Below, piece by piece: positions 7,413 through 15,012 of a DNA stretch of 24,202 nt (positions within the stretch are counted from its first letter, which is position 1; every line of letters begins with the position of its first letter). The notes beneath the pieces were generated by a model, which was not told where the DNA came from, searched no databases, and saw only the letters and a program-made list of their open reading frames with translations. This stretch comes from an uncultured Lachnospiraceae bacterium (lineage in GTDB: Bacteria > Bacillota > Clostridia > Lachnospirales > Lachnospiraceae): contig CAJUTC010000046.1 of assembly GCA_910589195.1 (NCBI GenBank), positions 1 to 24,202 on the forward strand, given 5' to 3'. The position numbers and the translations under genes were made by a program.

Positions 7413-8330
7413 ATGAGCAGCGGGAAAACAAGTGGTTTGACTTCCAGGCAGAAAAGGAAAATCCGGAATAATATGACAGGATATGCGTTTATCCTTCCCA
7501 ATTTAATTGGCTATACAATATTTGTATTTATACCGGTTGTTTTTTCTTTTGTGCTAAGTGTTATGAGTTGGGATGGTTCCCAAAGGCCTATGGAATTTGT
7601 AGGTCTTGAAAACTTTGTTGATATTTTTGGCGATAAAATATTCCGTGGGACTTTGGTGCATACGGTCAGTTATTCGCTGATGACTGTTTTGCCCACATTA
7701 GTATTGGCTCTTTTACTTGCGGTACTGTTAAATAATAAACTAAAAGGCGTGGCAATTTTTCGAACGGCATTTTACTTTCCCTATATTGCTTCCATCGTGG
7801 CAGTAGGCGCTGTATGGAATATGTTGTTTCAGCCAGACTTTGGGCCAGTCAATGAAATTCTTAAATTTATCGGCATTTCCGATCCGCCCAGATGGGTAGT
7901 AGACAAAGACTGGGCCATGGTTGCGGTTTCCATCGTAAGCGTGTGGAAATATATGGGGTACTACATGATTGTTTATCTGGCAGCCTTACAGGGCATTTCC
8001 AATTCCCTGTACGAGGCGGCAAGTATCGATGGAGCAAATGGCTGGCAAAAACTTTGGTATATTACGGTTCCCATGTTGACTCCAACCACCTTTTTCGTAT
8101 TGATTATGCTGACCATCCAGTGCTTTAAGGTATTTGACCTGGTATACGTCATGACAGGGGGAGGCCCTGGAAACGCGACTAAAACACTGGTTAACTTTAT
8201 TTATGAAAAGGCATTTACAAGCTGGGAGTTTGGCCCTGCCAGCGCAGGGGCAATCGTGCTGTTTGCCATTGTGTTAGCTATCACATTAATCCAATTCAGC
8301 GGCGAGAAAAAATGGTCCAAAGACTTATAG
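7413..8330 (+). CDS. Sugar ABC transporter permease, MalF type (CUT1)
   Basis: This 305-residue inner-membrane protein starts at ATG 7413, chosen because AAGGAGGG lies just upstream; an upstream GTG at 7359 lacks a site. Six hydrophobic segments are visible, starting with GYAFILPNLIGYTIFVFIPV. The cytoplasmic EAA loop that contacts the ATPase is clear (LYEAASIDGANGWQKLWYIT, about residues 199-218). MTGGGPGNATKTLVNFIYEK near the C-terminus is typical of MalF/UgpA-like partners. It pairs with the permease at 8344, 13 bases downstream. No ATPase gene is present, as usual for Firmicute CUT1 importers that share an MsmX-type ATPase encoded elsewhere. Confidence 0.93.
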   Translation: MSSGKTSGLTSRQKRKIRNNMTGYAFILPNLIGYTIFVFIPVVFSFVLSVMSWDGSQRPMEFVGLENFVDIFGDKIFRGTLVHTVSYSLMTVLPTLVLALLLAVLLNNKLKGVAIFRTAFYFPYIASIVAVGAVWNMLFQPDFGPVNEILKFIGISDPPRWVVDKDWAMVAVSIVSVWKYMGYYMIVYLAALQGISNSLYEAASIDGANGWQKLWYITVPMLTPTTFFVLIMLTIQCFKVFDLVYVMTGGGPGNATKTLVNFIYEKAFTSWEFGPASAGAIVLFAIVLAITLIQFSGEKKWSKDL

Positions 8331-8343
8331 GAGGAGAATGGTA

Positions 8344-9171
8344 ATGAGTGCAAAAAGAAAAGTAACAAAAATAATCCTGTACGTTCTTTTAATCGGTCTG
8401 GCGCTTGCTATGATGGTTCCATTTTACTGGATGGTGATTTCTTCCCTGAAGCTGAATAAGGACGTATTTTCCATCCCCATGAAATGGTGGCCGGAAACCA
8501 TGCACCTGGAAAACTACAGCGTAATCTGGAAAAAGCTTCCTCTGGTTACATTCTTTAAAAATACTGCAAAGCTGACAATCATTACCACAATTGTCCAGTT
8601 GTGCACCAGTTGTTTTGCAGCGTATGGGTTTACAAAATGTAAATTTGTAGGAAGAGATTTGATCTTTTTAATGTATGTTACTACCATAGCAGTACCGTGG
8701 CAGGTATATATGGTTCCCCAGTTTATCCTGGTATCAAAAATGGGTCTTAACGACACCCATATCGGCTTGATTTTGATGCAGGCATTCTCCGCGTTCGGAG
8801 TATTCTTAATCCGTCAGTTTTATATCAGCATTCCGGATGAACTGTGTGAGGCGGCCAGGATTGATGGTCTGAATGAGTTTGGAATTTTCAGGAAAATTGT
8901 GTTCCCATTAGGAAAACCGGCCATGGCCACATTGACCATCTTTACTTTCACTAACGTGTGGAACGACTTTATGGGTCCTCTTATTTATCTGAAAACCAAG
9001 GAGCTTAAGACAGTACAGCTTGGCATCCGTATGTTTATTTCCCAGTATGGGGCGGATTATGCCTGGATTATGGCGGCTTCCGTGTGTTCCCTGGTTCCCA
9101 TTGTAATTGTATTTTTAAGCTGCCAGCGGTTCTTTGTGGAAGGCGTGGCTGCCAGCGGAATCAAAGGGTAA
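8344..9171 (+). CDS. Sugar ABC transporter permease, MalG type (CUT1)
   Basis: This 275-residue protein is the second half of the membrane channel. ATG 8344 is preferred over ATG 8338 because the GGAGG at 8330-8334 is only three bases from the latter but nine from the former. The start MSAKRKVTKIILYVLLIGLA leads into the first membrane helix, followed by MVPFYWMVISSLKLNKDVF, typical of MalG-like subunits. The EAA loop CEAARIDGLNEFGIFRKIVF lies at about residues 168-187. The protein ends with FFVEGVAASGIKG, the normal ending of this family. Spacing to both neighbours is short (13 and 21 bases), so it belongs to the same transcript as the upstream permease and the GH88 hydrolase. Confidence 0.93.
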   Translation: MSAKRKVTKIILYVLLIGLALAMMVPFYWMVISSLKLNKDVFSIPMKWWPETMHLENYSVIWKKLPLVTFFKNTAKLTIITTIVQLCTSCFAAYGFTKCKFVGRDLIFLMYVTTIAVPWQVYMVPQFILVSKMGLNDTHIGLILMQAFSAFGVFLIRQFYISIPDELCEAARIDGLNEFGIFRKIVFPLGKPAMATLTIFTFTNVWNDFMGPLIYLKTKELKTVQLGIRMFISQYGADYAWIMAASVCSLVPIVIVFLSCQRFFVEGVAASGIKG

Positions 9172-9192
9172 GACGGAAAGGGGCATAGGGTT

Positions 9193-10371
9193 ATGGCGCA
9201 GACATTTGAAACGATTATGAGTTATCCGGCAGCGGATAGGGAACTGGCAAAGAAAGCAATAGATGATGCAATCCGGATTATCCAGGGGGATCTTTCCATA
9301 TTCACAAGCAAATTTCCATCTTCTAACAGTTTTGGCGGATTTTATGAAGCTACAGAAAACGTGGAATGGACCACTGGGTTTTGGACCGGATCCATCTGGC
9401 TGGCCTATGAATATACGAAAGACGATGCATTGAAAAAGGCGGCGGAAGTACAGGTAGACAGCTTTTTTGAACGGATACGTGATAAGATCGATGTAAATCA
9501 TCATGATATGGGATTTCTGTTCAGCCTTTCCTGTGTGGCCGCCTATAAGCTTACCGGAAACGAAAAAGCAAAAGAGGCGGCGCTTTTGGCAGCCAATCAC
9601 CTGGCAGAGAGGTATCGGGAAAACGGCTCGTTTCTTCAGGCCTGGGGGAATGTGGGAGAAGCATCGGAGTACAGGCTGATTATTGACTGTCTGTTAAATC
9701 TTCCAATCTTATACTGGGCCAGTGAAGTAACAGGAAACAAACAGTATGCACAGAAGGCGGAAAACCATATAAAGACGGCAATGAACTGCATTTTAAGGGA
9801 AGATGATTCCACCTATCATACTTATTTTATTGATATGGAAACAGGAAAACCGTCTTACGGTGTGACTCATCAGGGAAACCGGAATCACTCTGCCTGGGCC
9901 AGGGGCCAGGCCTGGGGGATTTATGGCATTGCGCTGAGTTATCATTACCTTAGGGATGAATCCTATATCCAGCTATTTGAGAGGGTAACCGACTTCTTTT
10001 TGCGCCATCTGCCAGAGGATCTAATTCCGTATTGGGATTTCGATTTTGACACGGGAAGCACAGAACCAAGAGATTCCTCTGCAGCCGCTATTGCGGTATG
10101 CGGAATGCTTGAAATGGCAAAATATCTGGATGATGAGAAAAGGAAAAAATATACGGACGCAGCAAATCGGCTCTTGTATGCATTAATCCACAAATGCGGC
10201 AACCGGGATCAAAACCAGTCTAACGGCCTGCTGCTTCACGGAACTTATGCAAGGGATTCCAAGGAAAACACTTGCAAAGATAGAGGGGTAGACGAATGTA
10301 ATACCTGGGGGGATTACTTCTACATGGAAGCTTTAACCAGAACCCTTTCAGACTGGAAGATGTACTGGTGA
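9193..10371 (+). CDS. Unsaturated glucuronyl hydrolase, glycoside hydrolase family 88
   Basis: This 392-residue enzyme has no signal peptide and is cytoplasmic. It removes the 4,5-unsaturated uronic acid that polysaccharide lyases leave at the non-reducing end, by hydrating the double bond. Family features are clear: VEWTTGFWTGSIWLAYEYT (58-76), HHDMGFLFSLSCVAAYKLT with Asp105, YRLIIDCLLNLPILYWAS with Asp165, NHSAWARGQAWGIYG, and PYWDFDFDTGS. Asp105 and Asp165 correspond to the two catalytic aspartates known from Bacillus unsaturated glucuronyl hydrolase (Asp88 and Asp149). ATG 9193 follows a GGAAAGGGG site. It sits between the permeases and the sulfatase with gaps of about 20 bases, and together with the lyase at 11778 defines a uronate-glycan pathway. 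GH105 is a less likely alternative family. Confidence 0.93.
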   Translation: MAQTFETIMSYPAADRELAKKAIDDAIRIIQGDLSIFTSKFPSSNSFGGFYEATENVEWTTGFWTGSIWLAYEYTKDDALKKAAEVQVDSFFERIRDKIDVNHHDMGFLFSLSCVAAYKLTGNEKAKEAALLAANHLAERYRENGSFLQAWGNVGEASEYRLIIDCLLNLPILYWASEVTGNKQYAQKAENHIKTAMNCILREDDSTYHTYFIDMETGKPSYGVTHQGNRNHSAWARGQAWGIYGIALSYHYLRDESYIQLFERVTDFFLRHLPEDLIPYWDFDFDTGSTEPRDSSAAAIAVCGMLEMAKYLDDEKRKKYTDAANRLLYALIHKCGNRDQNQSNGLLLHGTYARDSKENTCKDRGVDECNTWGDYFYMEALTRTLSDWKMYW

Positions 10372-10390
10372 TATTGGGAAAGGAACTGCA

Positions 10391-11791
10391 ATGAAAACAA
10401 ATCTCATCTATATTTTCGCAGACCAGTGGAGGTATCATGCACTGGGCTGCAACCATCAGGATCCAGTGCTAACCCCGAATATGGATCAGTTTGCCAAGGA
10501 AAGCCTGTGTTTTGAACATGCATATAGCACATTTCCTTTGTGTACGCCTCACAGGGGAAGCCTGATGACAGGAAAGTATCCATTTTCTATCGGTTTATGG
10601 ACCAACTGCAAGACTGGTTTGGAAGAAAAAATAATGCTGAAGCCCCAGGAAACCTGCATCGGCAATGTACTGCAGGACGAGGGGTATGAAACGGGATATA
10701 TTGGAAAATGGCATCTTGACGCATCGGAACAAAACTTTACGTCAGCTCCAAAGTCAGGGGCTAAAGACTGGGATGCCTATACGCCGCCAGGGGAAAGGCG
10801 TCAGGGGTTTCACTACTGGCTTTCCTATGGAGCATGTGACGACCACTTAAATCCCCACTATTGGACGGACTCGCCGGAACCTATTTATCCGGGGAAATGG
10901 TCGGCAGAATACGAAACAGACAAGGCGCTGGAATATTTGGAACAACAAAGAAAAAACGAGAATCCCTTTGCCATGTTTGTGTCTTACAATCCGCCCCACC
11001 TTCCTTATGAACTGGTGCCAGAACGCTATTATGAAGCATTCCGGGATTGTAAGGTTTTATGGCGCCCCAATGTGCCAAATGAAAAGCGCACACCTGAGAT
11101 GGAAACCATAGCCAGGCAGTACTTTGCCGCAGTGCATGGAATTGATGATCAGTTTGGACGGCTCTTACAATACCTGAAAGAGAAACAGATGGAGGAAAAT
11201 ACCCTGGTTGTGCTTTCAGCGGATCACGGGGAAATGCTAGGCTCCCACGGTCTTATGAGCAAAAACGTCTGGTATGAGGAAGCCATCCACATTCCTCTTA
11301 TGATGAGGCAGAAAAACCGGATTCAGCCAGGAAAGAGTAATGTGATCGTTGCAAGCCCTGATCATATGCCTACTCTTTTGGAGCTTCTTAATCTGCCGAT
11401 TCCAAAAACCTGCCAGGGAATCAGCCATAGGGCATCGGCCTTGGGAGAAGAAGAGAAGGCGCCTGATAAAATGTTCCTTTGTTCCTATCCGGGATCGCCG
11501 GAAAGCGTGTCTTCCTTTGCAAAATCAGGGATGACCCACAAGGCCCATGGATGGAGGGGGATTAAAACCAGGGAATCCACTTATGTGATTACCAACGGAT
11601 ATTTTCCACAGGATAAGCAGGCAGAATATCTGTATGACGATAAGCAGGACCCCTATCAGCTTCATCCGCGGGTAATTGGACGAAACTGCCAGGATCCTGA
11701 AATTTTAGAATTTCGGAAGCAATTAAAGGAATATTTGGATCGATTAGAGGATCCCTTTTTGTGGGAGAAGGAGCGAGATGGCGCTAAGTGA
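10391..11791 (+). CDS. Sulfatase, Cys-type formylglycine-dependent (alkaline phosphatase superfamily)
   Basis: This 466-residue enzyme hydrolyses sulfate esters. Metal ligands sit in FADQWR (Asp11). The sulfatase signature PLCTPHRGSLMTGKYP at 49-64 contains C-x-P-x-R, so Cys51 would be converted to formylglycine. GYIGKWHLD (102-110), PPH (201-203) and SADHGEMLGSHG (276-287) complete the active site. A Cys-type sulfatase in an anaerobe needs a radical-SAM maturase (anSME), which is not in this window. There is no signal peptide, so it acts in the cytoplasm on imported oligosaccharides and would release sulfate there. Its stop overlaps the start of the lyase gene by 14 bases, indicating translational coupling. 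The position of the sulfate it removes cannot be read from sequence. Confidence 0.93.
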   Translation: MKTNLIYIFADQWRYHALGCNHQDPVLTPNMDQFAKESLCFEHAYSTFPLCTPHRGSLMTGKYPFSIGLWTNCKTGLEEKIMLKPQETCIGNVLQDEGYETGYIGKWHLDASEQNFTSAPKSGAKDWDAYTPPGERRQGFHYWLSYGACDDHLNPHYWTDSPEPIYPGKWSAEYETDKALEYLEQQRKNENPFAMFVSYNPPHLPYELVPERYYEAFRDCKVLWRPNVPNEKRTPEMETIARQYFAAVHGIDDQFGRLLQYLKEKQMEENTLVVLSADHGEMLGSHGLMSKNVWYEEAIHIPLMMRQKNRIQPGKSNVIVASPDHMPTLLELLNLPIPKTCQGISHRASALGEEEKAPDKMFLCSYPGSPESVSSFAKSGMTHKAHGWRGIKTRESTYVITNGYFPQDKQAEYLYDDKQDPYQLHPRVIGRNCQDPEILEFRKQLKEYLDRLEDPFLWEKERDGAK

Positions 11792-13793
11792 GAAACAGCG
11801 TAGGCAATGGGAGCGTTTCCAAAAAAAGATGGTGGTAACGAAAGACCAGAAAAAGAAGCGTGCCAGCCTTTGTGAAGAATATTGGCCGGACGATTGCCGC
11901 AGGACGCTGAAAATAGCAAATGAATTGTTAGAACATGTATTTTTATTTCAATTGCCATGGGATATGGAGCAAACCCAGGAGCCAGTAGCATTTCCCAAGT
12001 CCATTGACTGGAAGTATCTGTTTCATGAAGATCCGGAATTTATATTCCAAATGAACCGCCACCGTTATTGGCTCTGTTTAGGGCAGGCATATGGAATAAC
12101 AGGCGATGAACGATACGTGAAAGAGTTTGTGGCTCAGATGGTAGACTGGATGAAAAAAGAACCATGGACGGATGAAACGGAAAGCCTTACTTGGCGGACG
12201 TTAGATGCCGGACTTCGGGCGGACTACTGGGTGCGTGCCATGGCGCTTTGTGCAGACAGCCAGGCTGTGACAGAGGAAATTGTGCAGCGTTTTTTGGAAG
12301 GGCTGGAGGTTCATGGAAGGCGTCTTTTTCAAAACCCTAAAACCGGTTTTTCCAAAAAAAGTAATTGGGGTGTTATGGAATATGCCGGATTATACCTTTT
12401 GGGCTTTCTGCTGGAAAATGATGAATACATGGAGAAGGCACGAAAGTATTTAAAAAGCGGTCTGCATATTCAGATTATGGACGACGGGATGCAGTGGGAA
12501 ATGTCTTCCATGTACCACAATGAAGTGCTGATGGCCTATCTTGAGGTGCTTAGGATTGCGCGCGTCTGGAACGACAAGCCATTTTCCCAGGAAGAAATTG
12601 CAATCATTGAATCAATGGCATATGTGACCCTGGCGCTTCAAACCCCCACAGGGCACCAACCCATGACAGGCGATTCTGATGATACAAACGTAAGGGATTT
12701 GCTAAGCCAGGCAGCGCTGCTTCTTGGAAGTGGCCGGCTAAAGGCAGGGGCGTTCAGGCAACTGGATTATGAGGGAATCTGGATGTTTGGCATTCAGGGA
12801 TTTGAAACGTATGAGAACATAAAGACAGAAGCATTGCAGCCAGGACTTGTAACATTTCCTTGTTCTGGCCAGGCAGTGATGCGCAGCGGCTGGGGAGAGG
12901 ATAGTAGCTGGCTGTATTTTGTAAACGGTCCTTTAGGAGGCGGACACGGACACCAGGATAAGCTCCATTTAGGTTTGTGGATGGATGGGGAAGAAGTATT
13001 AACAGACAGTGGCCGCTATACCTATAAAGACATTTCCAGCCGGTACTTGCTAAAATCGGCAATGGCCCATAATGTGCCTATGATAAAGGGATTCGAGTAT
13101 GCAAAAAGCACGGATACCTGGACCTTTCAGGCGCTGCCCCAGTGTACTCCCGGCCAAATACGGAAAAAGGGGGAGTATCTGTTTATAGAAGGCGCCCATG
13201 AAGGCTACATGGCTCAGGGAACCTTGGTAAAGCGGCGCATTATAGCAGTATCCTTTGATCTGTTTGCCATTAGTGATACGTTCATTGGAACAGTGCCAAA
13301 TGAAATTGCCCAGACGTTCCATTTCGGAGAAACCATTCATCTATCCATGGCAGAAAAAGGGGCTGAGGGGAGGGGACATGGATGTGGTTTTGACATCCGT
13401 TCGTTTTCAGAAGGAAAACCAGCCAAGATCGAACTGGAAACTTCCATGATTTCCAGGCATTACAACCAGTTGGGAGAGCGGGCAAGTGTAAGCATTAGCG
13501 GGAAAAATGCAAGAACCCTGACCACATTTCTGATTAGGCGCCAGGGCAATGAATCGGTGGAAATTATTTCGGAGCCGGTTTGCAACGGCGTCAACGGGCA
13601 GAGCTTACATGCCCGGGAAGGGGAAGGATATGTGATTACTACGAAAAACAGGAAGACTGGTTTGGTACTGTTACATCAGGAAGTGGGTAACAGCACAGAC
13701 TTTAACGGCATACAGGGTATGTATGGCCTTGGCAGAACCATGGTATGCCGCCTGGATCAAAAGCCGGATCATATGACCGTTTTACAGTGGTAA
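11778..13793 (+). CDS. Heparinase II/III-family polysaccharide lyase
   Basis: This 671-residue protein has the two parts of the family: an N-terminal alpha/alpha toroid (about 1-350) and a C-terminal antiparallel beta-sheet domain. Key stretches are IDWKYLFHEDPEFIFQMNRH (76-95), SNWGVMEYAG with Asn196 (195-204), EMSSMYHNEVL with Tyr246 and His247 as likely catalytic residues, and GPLGGGHGHQDKLHL (384-398), the metal-binding-type motif, followed by DSGRYTY and SAMAHNV (His431). Lyases of this family split uronic-acid polymers by beta-elimination and leave the unsaturated end that GH88 removes. There is no signal peptide, so it probably cuts imported oligosaccharides. It overlaps the sulfatase gene by 14 bases; AAGGAG precedes ATG 11778. 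PL12, PL15, PL21, PL33 and related families cannot be separated by eye, so heparan, chondroitin, hyaluronan or alginate-like substrates remain possible. Confidence 0.85.
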   Translation: MALSEKQRRQWERFQKKMVVTKDQKKKRASLCEEYWPDDCRRTLKIANELLEHVFLFQLPWDMEQTQEPVAFPKSIDWKYLFHEDPEFIFQMNRHRYWLCLGQAYGITGDERYVKEFVAQMVDWMKKEPWTDETESLTWRTLDAGLRADYWVRAMALCADSQAVTEEIVQRFLEGLEVHGRRLFQNPKTGFSKKSNWGVMEYAGLYLLGFLLENDEYMEKARKYLKSGLHIQIMDDGMQWEMSSMYHNEVLMAYLEVLRIARVWNDKPFSQEEIAIIESMAYVTLALQTPTGHQPMTGDSDDTNVRDLLSQAALLLGSGRLKAGAFRQLDYEGIWMFGIQGFETYENIKTEALQPGLVTFPCSGQAVMRSGWGEDSSWLYFVNGPLGGGHGHQDKLHLGLWMDGEEVLTDSGRYTYKDISSRYLLKSAMAHNVPMIKGFEYAKSTDTWTFQALPQCTPGQIRKKGEYLFIEGAHEGYMAQGTLVKRRIIAVSFDLFAISDTFIGTVPNEIAQTFHFGETIHLSMAEKGAEGRGHGCGFDIRSFSEGKPAKIELETSMISRHYNQLGERASVSISGKNARTLTTFLIRRQGNESVEIISEPVCNGVNGQSLHAREGEGYVITTKNRKTGLVLLHQEVGNSTDFNGIQGMYGLGRTMVCRLDQKPDHMTVLQW

Positions 13794-13834
13794 CATGCCG
13801 TCCTGCCAAGATGCGAGGTTTGCCAGTCTGGACA

Positions 13835-13873
13835 AAAATCAGATCGGATGTAATGGCAGGCCACCCTGATTTT
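13835..13873 (+). terminator. Weak hairpin between lyase and nucleotidyltransferase
   Basis: AAAATCAG (13835-13842) is complementary to CTGATTTT (13866-13873), followed by GTTCCCTTT. CCTGCCA (from 13802) and TGGCAGG (from 13854) form a competing 7-base pairing in the same 166-base gap. A partial terminator or processing site is possible; no good promoter was found here for the downstream gene. Confidence 0.35.
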
Positions 13874-13959
13874 GTTCCCTTTGACCAGCGCTTTTACGCA
13901 AAGAGAACCTTTTGCAATCCAATACTTTGATAAAAAAGAAGAAAGATGAGGAAAAAGAG

Positions 13960-14889
13960 ATGAAGAAAAAGCCGGTACTTGTTATTATGGCGGCAGGTAT
14001 GGGAAGCCGTTATGGAGGCTTAAAGCAGATTGACCCGGTTGACAGGTATGGAAATCTGATTATTGATTTTTCCATCTATGACGCAATGGAAGCAGGCTTT
14101 GAACGGATTATCTTTATTATTAAAAAGGCAATCGAAGAAGAATTTAAAGAACATATTGGCAGACGCATGGAAAATCATGTGGAAACGGCATATGTATACC
14201 AGGAGCTTGATCATCTTCCGCCAGGGGTTAGCTGCCCCGAAGGCAGGGTAAAACCTTGGGGGACAGGCCATGCCATCCTCTGCTGTGAAAAAGAGCTTAA
14301 GGATACTCCTTTTGCTGTAATCAATGCAGACGATTATTACGGAAAATCAGCGTTTAAGGCCATGTTTGAACAGTTATCCCACATGGAGGATGATGATACG
14401 TATCATTACGCTATGGTAGGCTATGAACTGTATAAGACATTAACGGATTACGGCCATGTTGCCAGAGGCGTGTGTTCTCTGGATGAGAATAGTATGCTTC
14501 AGAATATTGTGGAACGGACCCGGATCGAGAAACATGAAGGAAGAGCAGAGTTTACCAAAGATGATGGGGCAAGCTGGACGTATCTGCCAGAGGATACGGC
14601 AGTTTCTATGAATCTGTGGGGGTTTACTCCCAGTATGGTAACGGAACTGAAGGAGCGATTCCCGCTGTTTCTTGACAGGAATCTGAACCAAAATCCTCTG
14701 AAATGCGAATATTTCCTGCCGTTTGTGGTGGATGAACTGCTCAAGGAAGGGCGGGCAGATGTAAAGGTGCTCCGTTCGTCTGATAACTGGTATGGCGTTA
14801 CCTACAAGGAAGATAAGGAAACGGTAATGGAGGCAATCCGTAAATTCAAAGAGGCAGGATTATATCCGGAGCGGTTATGGGAACCGTAA
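13960..14889 (+). CDS. Sugar nucleotidyltransferase family protein (NTP transferase fold)
   Basis: This 309-residue cytoplasmic protein starts at ATG 13960, chosen because GAGGAAAAAGAG precedes it and because MKKKPVLVIMAAGMGSRYGG is the usual family start; an upstream ATG at 13912 has no site. The nucleotide-binding signature AAGMGSRYGGLKQ lies at 11-23, the base-contacting WGTGHAI at 100-106 and the metal-binding NADDYYG at 122-128. Enzymes of this fold join a nucleotide to a sugar phosphate or other phosphorylated group. The sugar is unknown. It is the last plus-strand gene of the cluster, 166 bases after the lyase, so it may share the transcript by readthrough. Its role in a catabolic cluster is not obvious; it might activate a released sugar or act in cell-surface synthesis. 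Confidence 0.85.
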   Translation: MKKKPVLVIMAAGMGSRYGGLKQIDPVDRYGNLIIDFSIYDAMEAGFERIIFIIKKAIEEEFKEHIGRRMENHVETAYVYQELDHLPPGVSCPEGRVKPWGTGHAILCCEKELKDTPFAVINADDYYGKSAFKAMFEQLSHMEDDDTYHYAMVGYELYKTLTDYGHVARGVCSLDENSMLQNIVERTRIEKHEGRAEFTKDDGASWTYLPEDTAVSMNLWGFTPSMVTELKERFPLFLDRNLNQNPLKCEYFLPFVVDELLKEGRADVKVLRSSDNWYGVTYKEDKETVMEAIRKFKEAGLYPERLWEP

Positions 14890-14902
14890 GCTTTTAACCA
14901 TT

Positions 14903-14947
14903 TGCCATCCATAGGGGGAAAGAGGCTGGTATCGGCTATGGATGGCA
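14903..14947. terminator. Long perfect hairpin between convergent genes
   Basis: TGCCATCCATAG (14903-14914) and CTATGGATGGCA (14936-14947) form a perfect 12-base stem with a 21-base loop. AACCAT and ATGGTT just outside can extend it. It lies between the convergent stops of the nucleotidyltransferase and the response regulator, so a bidirectional terminator is likely, but neither side has a proper T run. Confidence 0.55.
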
Positions 14948-15012
14948 GGGATTTATGGTTGTGTAACACCCTGTTTTGGAAATTTATTCCTTTCAGAATG
15001 TTTGGGAAGGGG

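Noticed and set aside
9115..9600. Minus-strand open frame of 161 codons across the permease/GH88 junction
   Set aside because: It covers two well-supported plus-strand genes and has no recognisable domain.
13879..13959. Separate promoter in front of the nucleotidyltransferase (TTGACC and downstream AT-rich sequence)
   Set aside because: No acceptable -10 box is found 16-18 bases after TTGACC.
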